DNA of 20,962 nt, taken from contig JADHRO010000007.1 of assembly GCA_016777395.1 (NCBI GenBank), positions 1 to 20,962 of the forward strand, given 5' to 3'. The DNA is from Chitinophagales bacterium. Lineage in GTDB: Bacteria > Bacteroidota > Bacteroidia > Chitinophagales > UBA8649. The translations under genes were made by a program, and so were the position numbers. The notes beneath the pieces are model-generated. The model saw only the letters and a list, made by a program, of their open reading frames with translations. It was not told the origin of the DNA and ran no database searches. Within the stretch, counting starts at the first letter, position 1. Every line of letters starts with the position of its first letter. This document shows, in pieces, positions 15,319 through 20,962 of this stretch.

Positions 15319-15326
15319 CAAAAGTA
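15319..15326 (-). promoter_or_regulatory. -7 box of the TonB receptor gene (TACTTTTG)
   Basis: On the minus strand TACTTTTG matches TAnnTTTG exactly. Transcription would start near 15312, giving a leader of about 65 bases. The palindrome CAATATTG (15305-15312) overlaps the expected start and could be an operator. No -33 TTG was found at normal spacing. Confidence 0.5.
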
Positions 15327-15447
15327 AGAAAGTTTGCTCGATTGTAAGGCATGTTAGCTTATCCTATGTTTTGAAACCAATTAGTCAATAAAACTAGGCA
15401 TCCACTAGGTAAATAAATCCATCTAGCTGGTGCAACAATAAAAATTT

Positions 15448-15475
15448 AAAAAAGCAATGCACGCATTGCTTTTTT
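15448..15475 (+). terminator. Perfect palindrome with A/T flanks: terminator or operator
   Basis: Arms AAAAAAGCAATGC (15448-15460) and its exact complement (15463-15475) flank a two-base centre, so an RNA copy would fold as a stem with a small loop followed by a T run reaching 15476. In form it is a bidirectional intrinsic terminator. Yet no known gene reads into it on either strand: its neighbours point away from it. It sits directly upstream of the TATCTTTG box, in the -33 region of the acyl-CoA dehydrogenase promoter, so a protein-binding operator is an alternative. Confidence 0.6.
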
Positions 15476-15479
15476 TACT

Positions 15480-15487
15480 TATCTTTG
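15480..15487 (+). promoter_or_regulatory. -7 box of the acyl-CoA dehydrogenase gene (TATCTTTG)
   Basis: TATCTTTG is an exact and very typical Bacteroidota -7 box, ending 19 bases before the ATG at 15507. The -33 position falls inside the adjoining palindrome, and no TTG element sits at normal spacing. Confidence 0.65.
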
Positions 15488-15506
15488 ACATATAAAATTT
15501 ATCAAA

Positions 15507-17291
15507 ATGGTGAAAGGTTGTTCATTTATAGAAAAAGCAGGAAATGCAAATGAAATATTTGTTCCTGAAGAGTTTACCGAAGAGCAAAAAATGATTAAGC
15601 AAATGGTCACTGATTTCTGTGTGACAGAGATTCAAGAACCCATGTTAAAAAGAGGAAGGGAGCTATATGCAAGTAATGATGAGGATCTTGCTGAAGTGGC
15701 TAAGCTACTAGAAAAATCAGCAGATTTGGGCCTGTGTGGTGTCGCGATCGCTGAAAAGCACGGCGGAATTGATTTAGACTTCAATACAGGATTAATTTTT
15801 GCAGAAGCTGGGGCTCAAGGATTTTCATTTGCAACGACCATAGGCTGTCAAACCTCTATTGGTTCATTACCTATTGTATACTATGGTAATGAAGCACAAA
15901 AAGATAAATACTTACCTGGTGTGGCAAGTGCCGCGCTTAAAGCCTCATATTGCCTAACGGAGCCCAATGCAGGAAGTGATGCCAATTCTGGAAAAACAAG
16001 AGCTGTTTTAAATGAAGCAGGGACCCATTATATGCTGAATGGCCAAAAAATGTGGATTACCAATGGCGGTTTTGCTGACTTGTTTATCGTATTTGCCAAA
16101 ATTGATAATGACAAGAAACTATCTGCATTTATTGTTGAGAAGGATTTTGGAGGTATTACATTAGGAGCTGAGGAGAAAAAAATGGGAATTAAAGGTTCTT
16201 CTACAGTTCAGGTTTTCTTTAATGACTGTCCCGTTCCTGCGGAAAACCTTTTAGCAAAAAGAGAAGAAGGATTCAAAATTGCACTAAACATACTTAATTC
16301 AGGAAGAATTAAGTTGGCAGCAGGCACAACCGGGGGTTGTAAGTTCTCAATCGATAAGTCTGTCGCTTATGCTAAAGAACGTAAGCAATTTAACACCGCT
16401 ATCGCTGAGTTTGGAGCAATAAAAAATAAAATTGCCAAGATGGTCGTGCATACCTTTGCTGCTGATTCTGCAATATACCAGGTAGGTCGAAACATCGACA
16501 TCAAAACCACCGAATTCAAAGCTGCAGGTTTAGAAGATGGAAAAGCAAAAATTAAAGCCTTACGGGAGTTTGCTGTAGAATGTGCTATTCTTAAAGTCAA
16601 AGGATCGGAAAATGCAGATTTCGTATTGGATGAAACCTTGCAAATTCATGGAGGGATGGGTTATAGCATGGAAACCGGCATTGAAATGGGGTATCGAGAT
16701 GCTCGAATTACCCGTATTTATGAGGGGACCAATGAGATTAATCGAATGTTATCCGTTGCTGAATTAACCAAAAGACACCTAAAGAGTAAAGAGATTAACC
16801 TTACAAAAGCAGGGAAAAATGTTCCGAGACTATTGTTCAAACAAGCCTTACCATTTTCTTCTAACAACGAAGCGCGTATTATTGAAAACATCAAAGCATG
16901 TTTCCTGTTAATATCTGGAGCCACCGGGAAAAAACTTGGGAAAAAACTTGTGGACGAGCAAGAAATAGTAATGAATTTAGCTGATATTTTGGCAGAAGGA
17001 TTCCTTGCAGAAGCGGCTTATTTAAGGCTTGAAAAACTAAAAACTAAAAAGCTATCCGATTCAGAATCCTTAAAAATTATGGACAAAATAGTTAAAGTAT
17101 ATCTATATGAAGCATTGGATACTGTGCGAAAAGCAGGCAACGAAATTATTGATGCCTACACTGATGGTATGAATAAAAAAATGATGAGATATCTATTAGG
17201 GCTATTGACTAAACGATACAATATTAATGCAAAAGCATTGAGGCGTGAGATAGCGGAATACGCCTACGCTAAAGACGGCTACCCTTTTTAA
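15507..17291 (+). CDS. Acyl-CoA dehydrogenase, VLCAD/ACAD9-like long form
   Basis: This FAD enzyme introduces the trans-2 double bond into acyl-CoA, the first step of beta-oxidation, passing electrons to ETF. The 594 residues exceed the classic 380-400 of short- and medium-chain enzymes; an extra C-terminal helical domain (about 430-594) makes it resemble VLCAD and ACAD9, which act on long chains. Motifs are YCLTEPNAGSDANS (148-161), WITNGG (183-188), the GRIKLAAGTTGG helix (266-277), ERKQF (291-295), QIHGGMGYSMETGIEMGYRDAR (split 379-400), and the catalytic base Glu406 in RIYEGTNE (403-410). A long insertion 330-350 fits related Bacteroidota enzymes. It stands alone, whereas such genes often follow thiolase and hydroxyacyl-CoA dehydrogenase genes. 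Confidence 0.95.
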   Translation: MVKGCSFIEKAGNANEIFVPEEFTEEQKMIKQMVTDFCVTEIQEPMLKRGRELYASNDEDLAEVAKLLEKSADLGLCGVAIAEKHGGIDLDFNTGLIFAEAGAQGFSFATTIGCQTSIGSLPIVYYGNEAQKDKYLPGVASAALKASYCLTEPNAGSDANSGKTRAVLNEAGTHYMLNGQKMWITNGGFADLFIVFAKIDNDKKLSAFIVEKDFGGITLGAEEKKMGIKGSSTVQVFFNDCPVPAENLLAKREEGFKIALNILNSGRIKLAAGTTGGCKFSIDKSVAYAKERKQFNTAIAEFGAIKNKIAKMVVHTFAADSAIYQVGRNIDIKTTEFKAAGLEDGKAKIKALREFAVECAILKVKGSENADFVLDETLQIHGGMGYSMETGIEMGYRDARITRIYEGTNEINRMLSVAELTKRHLKSKEINLTKAGKNVPRLLFKQALPFSSNNEARIIENIKACFLLISGATGKKLGKKLVDEQEIVMNLADILAEGFLAEAAYLRLEKLKTKKLSDSESLKIMDKIVKVYLYEALDTVRKAGNEIIDAYTDGMNKKMMRYLLGLLTKRYNINAKALRREIAEYAYAKDGYPF

Positions 17292-17294
17292 ATT

Positions 17295-17353
17295 AGAGTT
17301 ATAGAAAAGTTTAAGTTCACTTTTATTATTCCGATAATCATTAGTTTAACTCT
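17295..17353. terminator. Inverted repeats between convergent genes, possible weak terminator
   Basis: AGAGTTA (17295-17301) pairs with TAACTCT (17347-17353), and AAAAGT (17305-17310) pairs with ACTTTT (17319-17324) inside it, just past the dehydrogenase stop. No long T run follows. A further AAAGTC/GACTTT pair (17364-17369, 17387-17392) lies before the end of the O-antigen ligase gene. None is a convincing intrinsic terminator. Confidence 0.25.
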
Positions 17354-17403
17354 CAGCTAGGCAAAAGTCCGGACCCATGGAAGAAAGACTTTAATACGCT
17401 CTT

Positions 17404-18855
17404 TTAAACACTTTGATTCGCTTGAGGAATAAGCCCTTTAAAGTTTCTGCTCAATAAAACTATCAACGCCATATTAAAGAAGAAAAACGAGCCAGTTTTG
17501 TCTACTTCAATCATATCACTGAAAAGTAAATTAACTACTATTGCTATCATCGAAAGCAAGACAGCTTGAGCTAAAAGTTTATGGTTACCAACTTGTTGAT
17601 GCAAGATTTTCTCTCCCCAAACAAAAAATGCAATAATTAGAGAGACAAAGATTCCTAAGCCAATCAAACCCTGCTCAACGGCCGTCATAAGGAAATAATT
17701 ATGTACACCACTCCTTTCTTGATTGTCGCTAATCCAAGTTTCAAAAACAAAAACTGTATAGTTCTTGTAATTTTCTACAAAACCATTGGGTCCAAAACCA
17801 ACAATGGGGCGATCTCCTATCATATGAACCGCAGCAATCCAACGATATATCCGCTCCATACTACTCACATCTTCTGCCTTAAATGTGGCATCTATTAAAT
17901 CCCCAAACTCATACTGAGAAACTGTGTTCGTAGATGGAGTATATGCGAGGTAATGATTTTGATCAGTGATATACTTTCCTGCAAATACTGCAACAATTAA
18001 AGCAACAATAATAGCCAGCTTTGCCCTTCTTAAACGAAAAATAGCAAAAGCACCTAGCATAGCTAATATAGCCAAGTAACAGGCCCTTGTGTATGAAAAA
18101 TAAATGGCTATCAAGTATATCAACACACTAAATACGAGCAAATTATACTTTGTACTATACTTTGGATACCATGTTCTGGCATACACCACAAAAGGCAAAA
18201 ATACCGCTAAAATAGCTGCATAATTCACATGATTTCGATAAAAAGGTCTTAAAACGGAATTAATTAAGCTAAAGTCAAAACCAACTAGCGCATGGCGCAC
18301 TAATGCTAAAAAAACTGTAGCACTCAATGGAATAAAAATGAACCAAAACGCTTTTTTCACATCATCCATTCCCTGAATCACTAACGCCGTTACTAGCAGG
18401 AAGGTCGTAACATACCAGCATTTAGCCAATATGAATTTAAATGAAAATAAGGGAACTGTTGAAAAAATACTAGCTATTAGTATCCAAACAAGATGCAAAA
18501 TAAGCAACAACATAAGCGGATTACTAAAAAAAGAAAAATCTACTTTTCGTGCATTTCGAATCAAATAGAAAAGTGCAATTAATAAAAATCCTACCATTAA
18601 AGGTTCTGTAGGTAAGTCAGTGGCTAAGCTTTCAGTGACGTCAAATTCTATGGATAACGGAATAAGAGCTAACAAAAAAAAGTACAGTATCTTGAAATTT
18701 AGTACAGCCCATATACCAAGAGGAATGATTAAAGGAAGAGCTAAAAGAACCTTTTCCTCAAAATAAAAGCCCATTAACAGACTAAGCACACTTATTACCC
18801 CGCAGGTATAATAAAGAATATAATCTTGCAATCTAATGGACGTCAATGGTTTCAA
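17404..18855 (-). CDS. O-antigen ligase/polymerase (Wzy/WaaL) family membrane protein
   Basis: A 483-residue membrane protein with about eleven hydrophobic helices and one large periplasmic loop (about 300-405), the layout of the O-antigen ligase (Wzy_C) family. The loop contains the family-typical RWIAAVHMIGDRPIVGFGPN (346-365) and, further on, SGVHNYFLMTAVEQGLIGLG (split across 386-405). Such proteins join sugar repeat units made on undecaprenyl diphosphate (Wzy) or ligate finished chains to lipid A-core (WaaL); sequence alone rarely separates them. Position after a flippase gene and a Wzz gene in the same transcript favours a polymerase role. The gap to the Wzz stop codon is only four bases. 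It is the last gene of the operon in this window. Confidence 0.88.
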   Translation of the reverse strand: MKPLTSIRLQDYILYYTCGVISVLSLLMGFYFEEKVLLALPLIIPLGIWAVLNFKILYFFLLALIPLSIEFDVTESLATDLPTEPLMVGFLLIALFYLIRNARKVDFSFFSNPLMLLLILHLVWILIASIFSTVPLFSFKFILAKCWYVTTFLLVTALVIQGMDDVKKAFWFIFIPLSATVFLALVRHALVGFDFSLINSVLRPFYRNHVNYAAILAVFLPFVVYARTWYPKYSTKYNLLVFSVLIYLIAIYFSYTRACYLAILAMLGAFAIFRLRRAKLAIIVALIVAVFAGKYITDQNHYLAYTPSTNTVSQYEFGDLIDATFKAEDVSSMERIYRWIAAVHMIGDRPIVGFGPNGFVENYKNYTVFVFETWISDNQERSGVHNYFLMTAVEQGLIGLGIFVSLIIAFFVWGEKILHQQVGNHKLLAQAVLLSMIAIVVNLLFSDMIEVDKTGSFFFFNMALIVLLSRNFKGLIPQANQSV

Positions 18856-18859
18856 ACTA

Positions 18860-19744
18860 TTATTTATCTAGTTCATCTTTGATATCATTTATCTGCTCAA
18901 TCCCTAAAGCCCCTAGACAAGCTAAAATAAAGCCTAAAATAGTCGTAGCAAGGCAGATTTTTGAACGAACCGGTTTTAACTTGCGTTCTGCTGGATAAGC
19001 ATTTTCAATTATTTCTATACCAGCCATTTTTTGATTGCTTGCTAACTCATACTGCTCAGCCAATGTGTTCATCTCATTAAAATCCTCCATTGCATTGTCG
19101 TACTGTGACTTGTATAGACCGTATAACTCATCTTTGGGTTTAACACTCATCAATACTTGAAGCAAAGAATCAAGAGCTATTTTCTTTTGATTAGCTTGAT
19201 TATCAAACAATTCAGCAAGTTGTCTCTTATTCGCTTCTATAGGACGAGTAGTTTCATTTGCGATAGTTGCTACCACATCATTCACTATTTCAGCGGCCAA
19301 ATTTGGATCTGTATCGATTAAATTTATTCGAATCGCATCTTTATCAGTTTTGTAGACTTGGTAGTTTTCCATAAACTCTTCTGTCGTATTACTTGCTTCA
19401 TACTTTTTGCCTTTATAATCATAATGGCTGACAATATCATATTTATTGATTATGTATTGAACCAAGGTGGATGAAGTAGCGACGGTAATAATCCTGTTTG
19501 CATCATGTTTTGAACCATAATAATAATCCTCCGCATCCACAGATTCACTTCCAAACAATGCTCCTCTATCTCCCATACTTTGGTTGACAGGATAAACAAT
19601 AGCAAAACTTTGGTAGTAAGGCTTCATAATAAATACGCTCGTAATTATCGATCCAATACCTGCTAAAAGCGTCAGCAGAGTAATGTGCCACTTCCACTTC
19701 AACAATGTTTTTATTACACTTATCAAATTAAATTCAGCATTCAT
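18860..19744 (-). CDS. Wzz-type polysaccharide chain-length determinant
   Basis: A 294-residue polysaccharide co-polymerase. The hallmark layout is seen: an N-terminal transmembrane helix (about 17-37) after a short cytoplasmic LISVIKTLLKWKWH, a large periplasmic domain with a coiled-coil-like stretch (about 165-240), then a proline-bearing PAERKLKPVRSK (254-265) leading into the second helix (about 266-284) and a short charged tail. Such proteins control the number of repeat units added by Wzy. No tyrosine-kinase domain or Tyr-rich tail is present, so it is the short Wzz form rather than a Wzc form. It lies 18 bases after the flippase gene and four bases before the ligase gene, implying one transcript. 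Confidence 0.9.
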   Translation of the reverse strand: MNAEFNLISVIKTLLKWKWHITLLTLLAGIGSIITSVFIMKPYYQSFAIVYPVNQSMGDRGALFGSESVDAEDYYYGSKHDANRIITVATSSTLVQYIINKYDIVSHYDYKGKKYEASNTTEEFMENYQVYKTDKDAIRINLIDTDPNLAAEIVNDVVATIANETTRPIEANKRQLAELFDNQANQKKIALDSLLQVLMSVKPKDELYGLYKSQYDNAMEDFNEMNTLAEQYELASNQKMAGIEIIENAYPAERKLKPVRSKICLATTILGFILACLGALGIEQINDIKDELDK

Positions 19745-19762
19745 ACAAAAATAGATTTAGGT

Positions 19763-20962
19763 CTAAAGAACATTAAGTTTTTGAATATTAAGTAAACGTA
19801 AAATTAAGGACAAAATTACAGCTAAGAGTATAAAGATGGCAATTTTGAAAAACCAAAGTATCTCCATGTCATTAATCAGGAACAAAGAAAGTCCCAGAAC
19901 CAGCATATATGCAGCACTGCGGTATATGAGTTTTACCTCAAACCCGGTGTTCCAGTGTTTCAATACATATACCATCTGGCATATAGCCATCAGAGTCTGT
20001 GAGAAAAATGTTGCTTGAGCAGCTCCAATTGCTCCGTGAGTAGGAATACGCCAATAATTTAATGCGACATTTAATACAATTGTAAACAAAGCAAAAATAC
20101 TGATCCATTTTAGGTGACCTGCAGCGGTAAGAAATCCACCAAAAATATAACTTACAAATACCATAGGAAAAGTATAGAGTAAAATTTGAAAAGATACATA
20201 CCATGTCGAATCACCCTCTTGGTATAATAAATGTATTATTTCTGGATGAAAGAATCTAATCACAAACAATAAAGGAACTGCTAAAAATATCATTAGTGAA
20301 AATGCTGTCCATAGCACCTCCCCAAAAGGTTCCTGGGCAGATAACTTACGCGTAAAAAAAGGAATAAGTAAAGAGGCTAACAAAAATGGAACCATATTGA
20401 CTGCATCTAGTATTCGATAAGCCGCTGCATATACGCCAGCTTGAATATTTCCTGTATCCGCTAAAAGTTTTTCCAACATTACAGCATCGATTCGTGTGTA
20501 AATTGTCATGAGTAACACCACCACTGCGTAAGGTAAAGACCGTTTTAATAATGGCACTAGAACATTCTTATCAAGGCGTGGAAAAAGAACCTCTCCTTTC
20601 CAAGCTAAGACAGACAAGGATAGAGCAGCACAGAGAGTAAGTGCAATGGTTTGGGCATAGATAAAGTCAATTATCTCAAAATCTCCAAACCATGAAGTAT
20701 ATAATAACAATGCACAGAAAAATATACTCAGGACCCTGTCAAAAACAGAAAAGAAAGCATCCCATTTATACCATTGCATGGCGGTAAAATTACTTCTACT
20801 AAACAGAATAAAAGATAAGAGTAACTGGTTTATAGCAAGAAAAAAGAGCATTTTTTTCTGCAGAAAAGAATATCCTAATACCAGCGCTAAACAAAAAGTA
20901 AACGCAAAGTAAAGAATAGCCATCATACCTTTTAAGGCAAATAGCTTTCCGAATAAAGAAGG
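19763..20962 (-). CDS. Polysaccharide flippase (Wzx/MATE-like), partial at the window edge
   Basis: A multi-pass membrane protein of the polysaccharide biosynthesis (Wzx, MOP superfamily) type, which flips undecaprenyl-linked repeat units across the inner membrane. The first in-frame ATG is at 20926, but the frame is open for a further 12 codons to the edge (it reads PSLFGKLFALKG) and the protein begins mid-fold, so the 5' end is missing. Visible are FSRSNFTAMQWYKWDAFFSV in the N-terminal half, RIDAVMLEKL about residue 145 counted from the ATG, a SLLIPFFTRKL loop, and eight to ten hydrophobic helices. Full-length relatives have about 480-500 residues, so perhaps 90-110 are outside. It is followed by wzz in the same operon. 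Confidence 0.85.
   Translation of the reverse strand, partial: PSLFGKLFALKGMMAILYFAFTFCLALVLGYSFLQKKMLFFLAINQLLLSFILFSRSNFTAMQWYKWDAFFSVFDRVLSIFFCALLLYTSWFGDFEIIDFIYAQTIALTLCAALSLSVLAWKGEVLFPRLDKNVLVPLLKRSLPYAVVVLLMTIYTRIDAVMLEKLLADTGNIQAGVYAAAYRILDAVNMVPFLLASLLIPFFTRKLSAQEPFGEVLWTAFSLMIFLAVPLLFVIRFFHPEIIHLLYQEGDSTWYVSFQILLYTFPMVFVSYIFGGFLTAAGHLKWISIFALFTIVLNVALNYWRIPTHGAIGAAQATFFSQTLMAICQMVYVLKHWNTGFEVKLIYRSAAYMLVLGLSLFLINDMEILWFFKIAIFILLAVILSLILRLLNIQKLNVL

Larger units (their letters stand above)
15248..15506. other. Divergent intergenic region between the TonB receptor and acyl-CoA dehydrogenase genes
   Basis: The longest gene-free stretch in the window (259 bases). It holds the candidate promoter for the receptor gene on the minus strand (15319-15326), a CAATATTG palindrome (15305-15312) where that transcript should begin, a repeated ACTAGG near 15394-15409, a 13-bp-arm palindrome (15448-15475), and the -7 box of the dehydrogenase gene (15480-15487). 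No tRNA, riboswitch fold or small coding frame was recognised. Confidence 0.6.

Noticed and set aside
15394..15409. Direct repeat ACTAGG ... ACTAGG as a possible iteron or regulator site
   Set aside because: Only two six-base copies in AT-rich intergenic DNA; insufficient support.
1..20962. CRISPR arrays, insertion sequences, prophage or toxin-antitoxin genes
   Set aside because: No regularly spaced repeats, transposase or integrase motifs, or small paired toxin-like genes were seen in either strand.

Overview
The window is about 21 kb of AT-rich DNA that is almost entirely coding, and it looks like a Bacteroidota chromosome. Four things point that way. Several promoters carry the Bacteroidota -7 box TAnnTTTG. 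Start codons lack clear Shine-Dalgarno sequences. The TonB-dependent receptor has a carboxypeptidase-regulatory-like N-terminal domain. The families present (301-residue ThyA, SOUL protein, 63-residue cold shock protein, short HPF, acyl-CoA dehydrogenase of about 594 residues) are usual for the phylum. A marine or freshwater Flavobacteriales-like lineage is possible, but the genus cannot be read from this sequence. No tRNA, rRNA, CRISPR array, insertion sequence or prophage gene was seen. The longest gene-free stretch is 259 bases (15248-15506).

Layout. Positions 1-151 are the 3' end of a ClpA/B/C-type ATPase gene. Next comes thyA (+), convergent with a membrane-anchored SOUL heme-binding protein gene (-). 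A cold shock protein gene (-), ending in a textbook terminator, is divergent from typA/bipA (+). These two share an intergenic region in which each has a TACATTTG -7 box. A small yccF gene (-) is divergent from a tightly coupled four-gene operon (4718-8282, +): fumarylacetoacetase, a YdjM-type membrane metal-dependent hydrolase, a flavin reductase-like protein and an alpha/beta hydrolase. FAH catalyses the last step of tyrosine/homogentisate breakdown; the other three have unknown substrates.

Positions 8493-10619 (+) hold a nitronate monooxygenase-like flavoprotein gene followed by a membrane reductase gene of the eukaryotic ERG24/DHCR7/LBR sterol reductase family. A CDP-alcohol phosphatidyltransferase gene (+) then converges on an SDR gene (-), which is divergent from a short ribosome hibernation factor gene (+). 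That in turn converges on a large TonB-dependent receptor gene (-) with hemoglobin/heme-receptor-like features. A divergent intergenic region with a perfect 13-bp-arm palindrome precedes a VLCAD/ACAD9-like acyl-CoA dehydrogenase gene (+).

The right end (17404-20962, -) is the downstream part of a surface polysaccharide operon transcribed flippase (cut by the window edge), then Wzz-type chain-length protein, then O-antigen ligase/polymerase-type protein. These three would act together in Wzx/Wzy-type export and polymerisation.

Most of the window is ordinary housekeeping and catabolic content. The items most worth a second look are the ERG24-family reductase in a bacterium, the palindrome inside the promoter of the acyl-CoA dehydrogenase gene, and the conserved-looking but unexplained FAH operon. 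No clear new defence or mobile system was found.
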